Source of the DNA: an uncultured Bacillota bacterium
GTDB lineage: Bacteria > Bacillota > Clostridia > Peptostreptococcales > Anaerovoracaceae
Reading direction: 5' to 3'
NCBI GenBank assembly: GCA_949292945.1
Contig: CASFAX010000016.1
Location: 1-33,812 of the forward strand
Length of the DNA: 33,812 nt
A program made the translations under genes and the position numbers. This document shows positions 24,041 to 32,593 of this stretch, one piece after another. Position 1 is the stretch's first letter. Each line of letters starts with the position of its first letter. The notes beneath the pieces were generated by a model. That model saw nothing but the letters and a program-made list of their open reading frames with translations, searched no databases and was not told the origin of the DNA.

Positions 24041-24651
24041 TGAAAAGTGACAAATTGAGAATGGCAGTATCCTCTGCCTTTTCAGGAGCGGTGTTTCTTG
24101 TTCTGTACCTTGTCATGGACTGGCACCTTGCGGTATGCGTGCCGCTCTGCATCGGCACATACTTCGGACTTTTTTTCTTCCTGAAGCCGAACAGAAAAAT
24201 AGGGGGCATCGACGTGGAATCCATGGCAGACGGAGAGGAAATCGACAGGCTCCTGACCGAAGCGGAAGAGGATATAAGAAACATAGGAAAGACGGCGGCG
24301 AAAATAGAAGACGAATATGTGCGCAGAGATGCCGAAGCCCTGAACAGCTCCGGCGTGCAGATTCTCGACTATCTTAGAGAAAATCCGGACAAGGTGATGC
24401 CGGCAAGAAGATTCTTCACGTACTATCTGGATACGGCCGCAAGGCTGATTTCAAGATATGTGGAATTTCAGGCGACGGGACTTAAATCCGGGGAGGTAAG
24501 AGAGATACTGGAAAAAACGGCAGGAGCCCTTCCCGTGCTTCAGAGCGCCTTTGACAGACAGTTCACCCATCTGATGCAGGGAGAGCTGATGGACGTGGAG
24601 GCGGATATAGAGCTGCTTAAGAGTACCCTTGAAATGGAGGGCGGTAGATAA
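24040..24651 (+). CDS. xpaC: XpaC-family membrane protein
   Basis: This 203-residue protein has two N-terminal membrane helices (about 8-27 and 29-49) followed by a helical cytosolic part with KPNRKIGG, EIDRLLTEAEEDIRNIGKTA and MPARRFFTYYLDTAARLISRY. The pattern is that of the XpaC family, once named for 5-bromo-4-chloroindolyl phosphate hydrolysis; enzymatic activity is doubtful because no phosphatase motif is visible. XpaC genes are commonly found with telA, as here. The start overlaps the preceding stop by one base (TGATG), and the next gene overlaps by one base (TAATG), so the three are tightly coupled. Confidence 0.88.
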   Translation: MKSDKLRMAVSSAFSGAVFLVLYLVMDWHLAVCVPLCIGTYFGLFFFLKPNRKIGGIDVESMADGEEIDRLLTEAEEDIRNIGKTAAKIEDEYVRRDAEALNSSGVQILDYLRENPDKVMPARRFFTYYLDTAARLISRYVEFQATGLKSGEVREILEKTAGALPVLQSAFDRQFTHLMQGELMDVEADIELLKSTLEMEGGR

Positions 24652-25709
24652 TGAAAACAAAAGTTACGGGTCTTGTCATACTGCTTGCTGTCATAGCCGT
24701 CGCAGTGGTCTACGCTTCCGTAGGAAGGAGCGCAGTGGAGATTACCGAGATAAACGGCTACGTGGGAGGAGAGAAGATCGGACTGCTTGAAGATGAAGAT
24801 GTGCAGGAGATACTTCACGACCGGTACGGTCTGGTTCTTGACTATGCGAAGGCAGGCTCCATAGACATGATAACTGCAGATTTTGAGGGAAGAAACTTTC
24901 TGTTTCCTTCCAACCAGACGGCCCTCGAACTTTACAGACAGATAAACGGCGATCCTCTGAAGAGTGAAATAGTTCTCAACACCCCTATAGTCCTGTACAC
25001 TCACAGCGCAGTGGCGGAGGCTCTTACCGGTGCAGGGATGGCATCTGTGAAGGACGGTGTATACTATGTGGACATGGTAAAGCTGACGGAAGCGCTTGAG
25101 AAGGGAACAAAGTGGTCAGACATAGGAATGAATCAGCTTTACGGCAGCATAACCGTAGGAACCACGGACCCTACAAAATCGAATTCGGGCAATATGTTTG
25201 CGGGGCTCATAGCCGATACCCTCTGCGGAGGAGTGGCAGACGAGAGCAATATAGATGAAGTTATACCCCGTATTCAGGCCATTTTTCAGCGGCTTGGCTA
25301 CATGGAGAGCTCGTCATCAGATCTCTTTGATCAGTTTCTTAAGACGGGAATGGGCGCAAAGCCTCTCATCGCAGGATATGAGAATCAGCTTCTGGAGTTT
25401 GCCGCAGAAAACCCGGATACGTGGGATGAGATAAAGGGGGATATAGTGATGATGTACCCGACGCCTACGGTATGGTCCTCTCACGTGTACATTGCCCTGG
25501 ACGATGCGGGAGCTCTCGGAATCGACGCGCTTTTAGACGAGGAGGTACAGGAGCTGGCATGGGAAAAGCACGGATTCAGAACGAGAGTATACGACACGCC
25601 GACAGATGCGGATCATTTCGGAGTATCGGGAATAGCCGAAGAACTGACACAGATAGCGCCTATGCCCGACGCCGGAACCATGGACAGGATAATCAAGGCG
25701 CTGTCATAG
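24651..25709 (+). CDS. Membrane-anchored solute-binding-like protein of the TelA operon
   Basis: This 352-residue protein has a hydrophobic N-terminus (about 4-24) ending in VYASVG without a lipobox cysteine, so it is either secreted or held by one helix. The rest looks like a type II solute-binding fold: LDYAKAGSIDMI, LYTHSAVAEAL, and ITVGTTDPTKSNSGNMFAG at 167-184, a loop close to the SNSGA loop of the first protein in the operon. The similarity suggests the two bind related ligands or arose by duplication. No vWA domain and no ABC transporter partner are present. Its specific function cannot be named from the sequence. Confidence 0.75.
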   Translation: MKTKVTGLVILLAVIAVAVVYASVGRSAVEITEINGYVGGEKIGLLEDEDVQEILHDRYGLVLDYAKAGSIDMITADFEGRNFLFPSNQTALELYRQINGDPLKSEIVLNTPIVLYTHSAVAEALTGAGMASVKDGVYYVDMVKLTEALEKGTKWSDIGMNQLYGSITVGTTDPTKSNSGNMFAGLIADTLCGGVADESNIDEVIPRIQAIFQRLGYMESSSSDLFDQFLKTGMGAKPLIAGYENQLLEFAAENPDTWDEIKGDIVMMYPTPTVWSSHVYIALDDAGALGIDALLDEEVQELAWEKHGFRTRVYDTPTDADHFGVSGIAEELTQIAPMPDAGTMDRIIKALS

Positions 25710-25737
25710 TGCTTCTAATTAAGGAAAGGAAAAGATT

Positions 25738-26874
25738 ATGGCTAACGAAATCACATTGGACACTCTGCTTTCGGGAGGCGGCGCAGGCGTGCCTGCGGAG
25801 ATAAAGCCGACCGACATTGAAACGGTTAACGCGCAGGTGGAACAGCTGAGCCCGGAGCAGCTGGCGAGAGCAGAGGAACTGAAAAACAGCATAGATCTGA
25901 CGGATTCTCAGACGGCGCTTCAGTACGGCGTAGGGGCACAGCGAAACATATCCGGATTTTCCGAAAACATACTGTCCCAGGTAAAAAACAAGGACAGCGG
26001 CTTCGTTGGGGATCTGATGTCGGATCTGGTCATAAAGGTGAAGGACGTGGGAGTGGACGAGCTGAGCCAGGGGCTTTCAGGAAAGCTTCCGTTCTTCAAA
26101 AGCGCGGCAGGCGCCATAAAGAAGTTCATGCAGAGGTATGAAAAGCTGGAGGTTCAGATAGACAGGATAGAGCAGCAGCTTGAAGAAGCCAGAATGAAGA
26201 TGCTGAAGGATATAACCATGTTTGACACGCTCTACGAGAAGAACATGGAATACTTCAGGGAGCTGCAGGTATATATAGCCGCAGGAGAGGCCAAGGTGAA
26301 GGAGCTTCGCCAGGAAACCCTGCCTAAGCTCTACGAGGAGGCATCTGCAAAGGGCGACTCCATGAGCGCTCAGGTGGTGCGTGATTTTGAGGACACTGTC
26401 AACCGGTTCGAAAAAAAGGTTCACGATCTGAAGATGAGCAAGACCATTGCAGTTCAGACGGCGCCGCAGATAAGGCTGATACAGAACAACGACAAGATGC
26501 TGGTAGATAAGATACAGACAGCCATTCTCAGCACTATTCCGCTCTGGAAGAGCCAGATAGTTGTTGCTCTGGGTCTTCACCGCCAGAAGAATGTGCTGAA
26601 AATGCAGCAGAGCGTCAACGAAGCGACAAACACTCTTCTCGCAAAAAATGCAGAGCTTCTGAAGCAGGACAGCATCGAGGTGGCAAAGGAGTCGGAGCGC
26701 GGCATAGTGGATATGGAAACCCTTAAGAAGGTAAACGACGACCTGATAAGCACAATAGAAGAAACACTGAAGATCCAGCGTGAAGGCAGAATAGCCCGCC
26801 AGAATGCGGAGAAGGAACTGACGGATATCGAGTCCAGACTGAAACAGTCAATCATAGCAGCTGCACGTCAGTAG
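25738..26874 (+). CDS. telA: TelA-family toxic anion resistance protein
   Basis: This 378-residue, largely alpha-helical protein shows the TelA pattern: LSPEQLARAEELKNSIDLTD, a central FKSAAGAIKKFMQRYEKLEVQIDRIE coiled coil, and the conserved VQTAPQIRLIQNNDKMLVDKIQ and TIPLWKSQIVVALGLHRQ blocks, followed by KQDSIEVAKESERGIVDMETLK. TelA (formerly tied to tellurite resistance, TelA/KlaA) is cytosolic and found in stress operons with XpaC, TerD or vWA proteins. Its molecular role is unresolved. AAGGAAAGG precedes the ATG by 7 bases, 28 bases after the previous stop. A bidirectional terminator follows. Full length, no missing blocks seen. Confidence 0.93.
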   Translation: MANEITLDTLLSGGGAGVPAEIKPTDIETVNAQVEQLSPEQLARAEELKNSIDLTDSQTALQYGVGAQRNISGFSENILSQVKNKDSGFVGDLMSDLVIKVKDVGVDELSQGLSGKLPFFKSAAGAIKKFMQRYEKLEVQIDRIEQQLEEARMKMLKDITMFDTLYEKNMEYFRELQVYIAAGEAKVKELRQETLPKLYEEASAKGDSMSAQVVRDFEDTVNRFEKKVHDLKMSKTIAVQTAPQIRLIQNNDKMLVDKIQTAILSTIPLWKSQIVVALGLHRQKNVLKMQQSVNEATNTLLAKNAELLKQDSIEVAKESERGIVDMETLKKVNDDLISTIEETLKIQREGRIARQNAEKELTDIESRLKQSIIAAARQ

Positions 26875-26921
26875 GCGGCATGCGATTTATTCCCAAGATT
26901 GTCATATATCATACAAATAAG

Positions 26922-26955
26922 AAAAGGCTTCCCGATTAATTTCGGAAAGCCTTTT
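26922..26955. terminator. Bidirectional terminator between telA and the acyl-CoA ligase
   Basis: AAAAGGCTT pairs with AAGCCTTTT, extended inward by three more pairs after one mismatch. The plus-strand stem ends in TTTTGTC and the minus-strand one in CTTTTCTTATTT. It serves two convergent transcripts. Confidence 0.88.
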
Positions 26956-26999
26956 GTCATCCTGTGATATTTTCGGCTTATGAAACCGGTTCGGGGAAG

Positions 27000-28730
27000 C
27001 TATATATTCTTAGCTTCCTCGTGTCTTTTAACCTTGCCGGTGGTAGTCTTGATCATCGGCTCGTCGGTGGTTATGATGCGGAGCATCTGCTTGTAGGCAG
27101 GAAGCTCTTCGTTGATTGCGTCGATGTCCTTTTTAATGTGCTCGTGGATGGCCTCGGGATCCGTGAGACCGCAGCCTCTTTCCATATATTCTTTGTCGTA
27201 TACGATTTTGGCGCAGATGGCAAGATCCTTGTGGTCGCCGTCCTTGTGTCTCGGCTGGCCGAATACCATGCACTCGGTCACGTAAGGCAGGTTGGTGAGA
27301 AGAACTTCCATCTCCTCAGGGTAGACGTTCTTGCCGTTTTTGAGAACTATGACGTTCTTCCTGCGGCCGCGGATGAAGATGTAGCCGTCCTCGTCCAGGG
27401 AAACCAGATCGCCGGTGTGAAGCCAGCCGTCAGCCAGAACTTTGGCCGTTTCCTCCTCATTTTCGTAGTAGCCTTCCATTACGTTAGGACCTTTCGCCAC
27501 AAGTTCGCCGATGCCTTCCTCGTTCTCGTCTATGATTCTCAGCTGCACTCCCGGCATGGCTCTTCCGATGGAGCCGGTCTTTCTTTCGGTCGGTGTTTCG
27601 GCGGCGAGAACAGGGGCGGACTCTGTCATTCCGTAACCCTGAACGGCCTCGATTCCAAAGGCTCTGAAACCTTCAAGGGCCTCCGGGTCTATGGCGGAGG
27701 CGCCGCTTATTACGTATCTCAGATTTCCGCCCAGCTGATCAAGGACAGACTTGAAGATTTTGCGGCGGGCGTCGATGCCTACCTTCATGAGGGCTTTGGA
27801 GATTTTCATTCCCCGGGCGAGAGTCTTTTCCTTGCCCTGTTTTTTCACGGTCTGAATTATTTTCTTGTATATACTCTCGATGAGAAGAGGCACACAGACG
27901 AACATGGATACCTTGTATTCAACGATGTTCTTCTGCAGATATTTCAGGCCGTCGCAGTAGGTGGTGGTGACTCCGGCCGCAAGCATTACGCACTGGCCGG
28001 TGGAGCCGAAGGTGTGATGGTACGGCAGGAACGCCATGGTGACGTCGCCGTGTCTTATGTCCTCCACCTGGAGCATGGCGTAGATGTTAGCCGTGATGTT
28101 GTACTGGGAAAGAAGAACGGCCTTTGCCATAGAGGTGGTTCCCGACGTGAAGAGGATTATGGACCACTTCTTTCCGTCAAGCGGGATTTCCATGTAGGAG
28201 GTTTCACCCTTTGTCAGAGCGTCACGGCCTTCCATCGATATGGTCTCAAGAGCCGTAAACCCGGGAATTTCGTCCATACAGATAAACTCGGTAAGACTGG
28301 TCTGACCGTTTTTCCTTATCTCGTTTATCATATCCGTGTGATCTTTGTCAAAGACAACGACATCGGCGTAGCTTCGCTCAAGGGACGACTCGGCCTCCTC
28401 CATAGGAAGCCCCTTATCAAGAGGAACGCATATTCCGCCTCCGCAGAGCACTGCAAAATACGCCAGAACCCATTCGTATCTGTTCTTTCCTATTATGGCC
28501 ACTCTCTTATCCAGAAGTCTCCGCTTCATAAGACCCGTTCCAAGAGCGTTGACATCATCGAGAAACTCCTCGAACTTTATATGCTTATATGTCACCTCGC
28601 CGCCGTTTTTCTTCTTCAGAATAAAGGCGTCGTCGCCTCTGTAGGCGGTCGCGGCGTAGCTTAACATTTCACGGAAATTCTCGTGAAGCTGTGCTTTATA
28701 CACAGGCGTAAGACATGGTATTTCTCTCAC
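27000..28730 (-). CDS. AMP-dependent acyl-CoA synthetase (long-chain fatty acid ligase type)
   Basis: This 576-residue protein is an ANL-superfamily adenylating enzyme. The P-loop reads FTSGTTSMAKAVLLS (194-208); the usual second glycine of TSGTTG is serine. Further landmarks are YGMTES (366-371), GWLHTGDLV with the ribose-binding D441, GRRKNV with R457, and the C-terminal catalytic lysine K566 in TTTGKVKR. It activates a carboxylate, most likely a fatty acid, as acyl-AMP and then acyl-CoA at the membrane face. The start is GTG with GGAGG ten bases upstream. Chain length specificity is not readable. It is a single-gene transcript, convergent with telA. Confidence 0.9.
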   Translation of the reverse strand: MREIPCLTPVYKAQLHENFREMLSYAATAYRGDDAFILKKKNGGEVTYKHIKFEEFLDDVNALGTGLMKRRLLDKRVAIIGKNRYEWVLAYFAVLCGGGICVPLDKGLPMEEAESSLERSYADVVVFDKDHTDMINEIRKNGQTSLTEFICMDEIPGFTALETISMEGRDALTKGETSYMEIPLDGKKWSIILFTSGTTSMAKAVLLSQYNITANIYAMLQVEDIRHGDVTMAFLPYHHTFGSTGQCVMLAAGVTTTYCDGLKYLQKNIVEYKVSMFVCVPLLIESIYKKIIQTVKKQGKEKTLARGMKISKALMKVGIDARRKIFKSVLDQLGGNLRYVISGASAIDPEALEGFRAFGIEAVQGYGMTESAPVLAAETPTERKTGSIGRAMPGVQLRIIDENEEGIGELVAKGPNVMEGYYENEEETAKVLADGWLHTGDLVSLDEDGYIFIRGRRKNVIVLKNGKNVYPEEMEVLLTNLPYVTECMVFGQPRHKDGDHKDLAICAKIVYDKEYMERGCGLTDPEAIHEHIKKDIDAINEELPAYKQMLRIITTDEPMIKTTTGKVKRHEEAKNI

Positions 28731-28819
28731 TTTGTCCAGTCCTCCTTAAAACAACTCATACATCAATATTATACTATATTTTCAGGCGGTGGGCCAATGG
28801 AATTTTTTGTAAAAATTTC

Positions 28820-28848
28820 TTGATTATGGATTGGTAGTGGGGTACAAT
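28820..28848 (+). promoter_or_regulatory. Sigma-A-type promoter of the nuclease gene
   Basis: TTGATT and TACAAT are exactly 17 bases apart. A leader of about 135 bases follows. Confidence 0.7.
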
Positions 28849-28922
28849 CTTGGAAAAGAAGCACTCCGGCGAGAGAAGTGCCGGGCGGCGAAAACCGTGA
28901 AGAGCGCATTTTGACGGAAAAG

Positions 28923-28942
28923 TCCGGGCTGAGGAGCCCGGA
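28923..28942 (+). promoter_or_regulatory. Hairpin in the leader of the nuclease gene
   Basis: TCCGGGCT, loop GAGG, AGCCCGGA: a perfect 8-bp stem with a four-base loop directly before a GGGGAG ribosome-like site. No T-run follows, so it is not a terminator. It may stabilise the message or affect initiation. Confidence 0.6.
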
Positions 28943-28989
28943 GAAAGGGGAGAAACTTGGATTTAAGAATTTTTGCGGAGGAAGAGATT

Positions 28990-29739
28990 ATGCGCCTGGA
29001 GAAACAGCGCACGAAATATGAGAAAATGCTGGAGGGGCTCCCGAAGGGAAAGCTTAGTCTTGCCGTTGTCAAGGGCAAGAAGTACTACTATCTTAGAGAC
29101 AAAGGGGGCAAAAAGTACATAGGAGACGGAAATTCGGAGCTGGTCAGAAAGTTACAACTGAGGAGGTTTTTAGAGGATTATCTGACAAAGACCGGAGAAC
29201 ATATGAAATTTGTGGAGAATTTCATAGACGGATACAGCGTAGTAACGCCGGACAGTGTTTTAGCAGAACTTCCTAAGACTTATCGTGGAGAGAAAGTACT
29301 GGGTGATGCCGGTATGGTATTTGTCGACGGTGGGGAGTGGGCGGCGGAGCCGTATGAAAAGAGCACGTTTCGGTCACACGAATTGAACAAAAAGACGCTC
29401 AAAGGGGATAATGTGCGATCGATGGCGGAACTTGCCATAGCAAATATGCTTTATTCCCTCGGAATTCCGTATCGCTATGAAGAAGTACTGTGGTTCGGTG
29501 AAACGAGAGTCATTCCGGATTTCCGCATTTATTCACGGAAAACGGGAAAAATAGTGATTCTTGAGCATTGCGGCATGATGAATAATCGTGACTATTATCA
29601 GGCATTTTTTTGGAAGCTCCGTCAATACGTAGATAATGGATATACGCCGTGGGAGGATGTATTCTTCACATTCAACTCAAGCGACGGCAACATCAACACC
29701 CAATCCATTATGAGAATTATAGAGACGTACTTTACCTGA
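28990..29739 (+). CDS. Orphan PD-(D/E)XK-like nuclease
   Basis: This 249-residue protein starts with a charged coiled coil (RLEKQRTKYEKMLEGLPKGKL) and a short beta region (KYYYLRDKGGKKYIG). Its C-terminal half carries a nuclease-like pattern: RSMAELAIANMLYSLGIPY with the helix glutamate, then RVIPDFRIY with the aspartate, then IVILEHCGMM, where a histidine follows the glutamate in place of the usual lysine spacing. This E / PD / ExH course is seen in a family of unnamed clostridial nucleases. The target is unknown. The ATG has GGAGG eight bases upstream; a TTG at 28957 with GGGGAG four bases upstream would add 11 residues. The 3' half is AT-richer than the neighbours, a hint of transfer. Confidence 0.7.
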   Translation: MRLEKQRTKYEKMLEGLPKGKLSLAVVKGKKYYYLRDKGGKKYIGDGNSELVRKLQLRRFLEDYLTKTGEHMKFVENFIDGYSVVTPDSVLAELPKTYRGEKVLGDAGMVFVDGGEWAAEPYEKSTFRSHELNKKTLKGDNVRSMAELAIANMLYSLGIPYRYEEVLWFGETRVIPDFRIYSRKTGKIVILEHCGMMNNRDYYQAFFWKLRQYVDNGYTPWEDVFFTFNSSDGNINTQSIMRIIETYFT

Positions 29740-29793
29740 GACATAAAGTAGAGCCATAAACGCAATGATGTCGCATCTGTTTAATGAAATTAT

Positions 29794-30068
29794 CGGTTAT
29801 GTAAACTATGGTTATAAGCGGCTCCTAACCTTAACAGAGTTATGGTTTAAACTGAATTTCGGAGGATTTAACCATAACCAGGAGACAAAATTGGCATTGG
29901 AATGTCTGTAAATTGATTAAAAATGGGAAATAAAGGAATGAACATTTTAAAACTACGCGCTTAATAAGCAAAGTAATCACAGGTAAAGCGCCATTTTTCT
30001 CCGATGCCGCACTTCGGTTATGGTTTATGGACATAATTGAGGTGGTTTCCATAATTTTGTTAAGGAAA
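29794..30068. repeat. CCTTAAC / GTTATGG inverted-repeat element (family D), copy 2
   Basis: The gap of about 460 bases after the nuclease gene opens with CGGTTATGTAAA (29794-29805) and, 35 bases on, AACCTTAAC-AGA-GTTATGGTT (29827-29847). AACCATAAC follows at 29870-29878, GTTATGGTT at 30017-30025, and CCATAATTTTGTTAAGG near 30049-30065. GTTATGGTT and AACCATAAC are complementary nonamers. The organisation copies that at 17880. The stretch is AT-rich and no gene is supported in it. Confidence 0.7.
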
Positions 30069-30162
30069 GCCGTACTAAAAATGGTCTGTAAGCATAACAG
30101 AGGCCCGTATGGTAGTTACGCCGTAGTATGACAAGTGATTTCACTGTACTGCCCGCCCGGCC

Positions 30163-30191
30163 TTGACAGCCACGCCGGATTTTAGTATGCT
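30163..30191 (+). promoter_or_regulatory. Sigma-A-type promoter, apparently leaderless
   Basis: TTGACA and TATGCT are exactly 17 bases apart. The expected first transcribed base, seven after the -10, is the A of the next gene's ATG at 30198. Confidence 0.7.
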
Positions 30192-30197
30192 CGAGGA

Positions 30198-30959
30198 ATG
30201 GAAAAGGATAAGATTTATATTGCCACGTTTTCCGAGGGAGCAGAGGAGGCGGCGGAGAGGTACGGCTTCGGACTGGAGCTTGACCATCTGTGCATTTCCG
30301 AAAATCTGAACGAGGAAAACCGGGAAAAGATAACTGAAGAGATGACAAAGGCTGCCGCCGGGCGCAGGATTATCGTTCACGGTCCGTTTACCGAGTTGAT
30401 TCCATGCGCCATAGACGAGCGGGCGAGGGAACTTGCCATGAAGCGGCATATGGAGAGCGTAGAAATCTGCCGTAAGCTGGGCGTGAGGAAGCTGATTCTG
30501 CACAGCGGGTGGATTCCGTCCATGTACTTTCCGTCGTGGCAGGTGGAAAGATCCGTCGAGTACTGGAAAGAACTGGTGGTCAAAGCCGGCAAAGACTTCA
30601 CCATCTGCGTGGAAAACGTCTTTGAGCCGGAGCCGGACACCCTGATTGAAATTATAGACAGGGTAGGCGACCCGAGGCTTAAGATATGCCTTGATGTGGG
30701 CCACGCCAATGCCGTAAAGACGACCGGAATTGTTGAAGAGTGGATAGAGAAGATGGGCGAACGGATAGGCCATTTCCACCTTCACAACAACGACAGCGGA
30801 AGCGACAGTCATGGCGAACTGACGGACGGCGCGCTGGATATGGAAAAAATCCTGCGGCTTGCGGAGAAGTGCTGCCCTGATGCGACGTATACCATAGAGA
30901 GCAGGACGTGCGAAAAAAGCGCGGCGTGGATGGCTGCCCGCGCGAAACAGAACATATAA
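30198..30959 (+). CDS. Sugar phosphate isomerase/epimerase-type TIM-barrel protein
   Basis: This 253-residue protein fits the xylose-isomerase-like / endonuclease IV TIM-barrel family. Candidate metal ligands follow the family order: H61 in IVHGPF, H102 in LHSGW, E139 in CVENVF, D166 and H169 in LDVGHA, H194/H196 in FHLHNND, H205, and E234 near the end (TIESR). Members are sugar isomerases, epimerases or AP endonucleases; the substrate here cannot be named. The best promoter places the transcript start at the ATG itself, and the only ribosome-like site (GAGG) is two bases from the ATG, so translation may be leaderless. An ABC-F gene follows after 12 bases and is probably co-transcribed. Confidence 0.85.
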   Translation: MEKDKIYIATFSEGAEEAAERYGFGLELDHLCISENLNEENREKITEEMTKAAAGRRIIVHGPFTELIPCAIDERARELAMKRHMESVEICRKLGVRKLILHSGWIPSMYFPSWQVERSVEYWKELVVKAGKDFTICVENVFEPEPDTLIEIIDRVGDPRLKICLDVGHANAVKTTGIVEEWIEKMGERIGHFHLHNNDSGSDSHGELTDGALDMEKILRLAEKCCPDATYTIESRTCEKSAAWMAARAKQNI

Positions 30960-30971
30960 AGGAGAGAACTT

Positions 30972-32525
30972 TTGAGCGTACTTACAGCGGAACACGTGAC
31001 CCACGGATTCGGGGGCAGACAGATACTGGACGATGCAACGTTCAGAATGAACAAGGGCGAACACATAGGACTTGTGGGGGCCAACGGAGAGGGTAAGACC
31101 ACATTCCTCAGGATAATTACGGGAGAAATTGCGCCAGACGAAGGAAAGGTGAGCTGGTGCAACCACATCACCAGCGGCTACCTTGACCAGAGGACGAAGC
31201 TGGAGCCGGGAAAGACCATAAGGGAAGTCCTGCGTGAGGCTTTCAGCCACTACTACGACCTTGAGGCGGAGATGCTTTCCGATTACGAGAAGATGGCCGA
31301 GGCCGGAGAGGAAGAGATGGCGCGGCTCATGGAGGACGTTGGAGAGATTCAGGACATTCTGGAGCATTCGGGCTTTTACACCATAGACGCGAAGATAGAG
31401 GAATACGCTAACGGTCTGGGGCTTACGGGCATAGGCCTTGACAAAGACGTAAGCGAACTTTCGGGAGGCCAGAGGACAAAGGTTCTCCTTACAAAATTGC
31501 TCCTGGAGGATCCGATGATTCTCATTCTCGACGAGCCGACAAACTTTCTGGACGAGGATCACATAAGGTGGCTGAAGAGGTTCCTGACTGACTACGAAAA
31601 CGCTTTTATTCTGGTTTCCCACGACGTGCCGTTTTTAAACGACGTGGTGAACGTCATATACCACGTGGAGGACGCTCACCTGGAGCGGTACACGGGAAAC
31701 TACGACGACTTCATGCGCATGTACGAAATAAAGCAGGAGCAGCTGGAGCAGGCGTATAAGAAGCAGCAGAAGGAAATAGCGGATCTGGAGGATTTCATCG
31801 CCAGAAACAAAGCCCGCATAGCAACTACCAACATGGCCAAATCCCGACAGAAGAAGCTGGACAAGATGGACAAAATTGAGCTGAGAAGCGAAAAGCCGGA
31901 GCCGAAGTTCAGGTTTGAGTACTCCCGCGCGCCCGGAAAGTACGTGGTGGAGGCTGAAAATCTGGTAATAGGCTACGATGAGCCTCTGACAAAGCCTGTG
32001 TCGTTTCACATAGAAAGAGGAAAGAAAATAGCCATAAAAGGCGTAAATGGTCTTGGAAAATCCACGCTGCTCAAAACCATGCTGGGAATAATCCCGCCGG
32101 TTTCAGGCGAGGTGAAACTTGATTACTACGCTGAACCTGCATATTTTGAGCAGGAAGCGGAGGAAAGCTCAAAGACGACCCTTCAGGACTTCTGGGACGA
32201 CTTTCCGTACCTGGATAACGGCCAGGCCAGGAGGGCTCTCGCCCAGTGCGGACTTACCAATGAACACATGGAAAGCCAGGTCAGGGTCTTGAGCGGAGGG
32301 GAAAACGCAAAGCTGAGGATATGCAAGCTGATGCAGAAACCCTTTAACCTTCTGGTGCTGGACGAGCCGACAAACCACCTGGACGTAAAGGCGAAAGAGG
32401 CTCTCAAGAAAGCCGTAAGGGAATTTAAGGGAACCGTAATCCTCGTGAGCCATGAACCGGAATTTTACGAGGACGTGGTGACCGACGTCTGGAACATAGA
32501 AGACTGGACAGTGAGAATTGTGTAA
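30972..32525 (+). CDS. ABC-F family ATPase (ribosome-associated)
   Basis: This 517-residue protein has two ABC cassettes and no membrane part. Cassette 1: Walker A GANGEGKTT (36-44), signature LSGGQ (163-167), Walker B LILDEPTNFLDE (184-195). Cassette 2: Walker A GVNGLGKST (357-365), LSGGE (440-444), LVLDEPTNHLD (461-471). A charged linker of about 75 residues lies between (246-320), the arm that reaches the peptidyl-tRNA in ABC-F proteins. These act in translation: relieving stalled ribosomes or protecting them from antibiotics. Length and the HGFGGRQI start recall Bacillus YfmM-like proteins, but the subgroup is tentative. The start is TTG with AAAGGAG seven bases upstream, 12 bases after the epimerase stop. 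Confidence 0.93.
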   Translation: MSVLTAEHVTHGFGGRQILDDATFRMNKGEHIGLVGANGEGKTTFLRIITGEIAPDEGKVSWCNHITSGYLDQRTKLEPGKTIREVLREAFSHYYDLEAEMLSDYEKMAEAGEEEMARLMEDVGEIQDILEHSGFYTIDAKIEEYANGLGLTGIGLDKDVSELSGGQRTKVLLTKLLLEDPMILILDEPTNFLDEDHIRWLKRFLTDYENAFILVSHDVPFLNDVVNVIYHVEDAHLERYTGNYDDFMRMYEIKQEQLEQAYKKQQKEIADLEDFIARNKARIATTNMAKSRQKKLDKMDKIELRSEKPEPKFRFEYSRAPGKYVVEAENLVIGYDEPLTKPVSFHIERGKKIAIKGVNGLGKSTLLKTMLGIIPPVSGEVKLDYYAEPAYFEQEAEESSKTTLQDFWDDFPYLDNGQARRALAQCGLTNEHMESQVRVLSGGENAKLRICKLMQKPFNLLVLDEPTNHLDVKAKEALKKAVREFKGTVILVSHEPEFYEDVVTDVWNIEDWTVRIV

Positions 32526-32593
32526 AACTGCACATTAATTTGTGCACGAATCATAAAAAATCAAATAATTATTTGTTTAGACGCAATTAATGC

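Noticed and set aside
26964..28664. 566-codon open frame on the plus strand opposite the acyl-CoA ligase
   Set aside because: The minus-strand frame has all adenylating-enzyme motifs; the plus frame has none and begins inside the bidirectional terminator region.
29840..30348. Two minus-strand frames (70 and 107 codons) in and after the second family D element
   Set aside because: They overlap repeat motifs, a strong plus-strand promoter and the start of the epimerase gene, with no ribosome site.
30141..31622. 493-codon open frame on the minus strand opposite the epimerase and ABC-F genes
   Set aside because: It spans two recognisable plus-strand genes and their junction, with no family pattern of its own.
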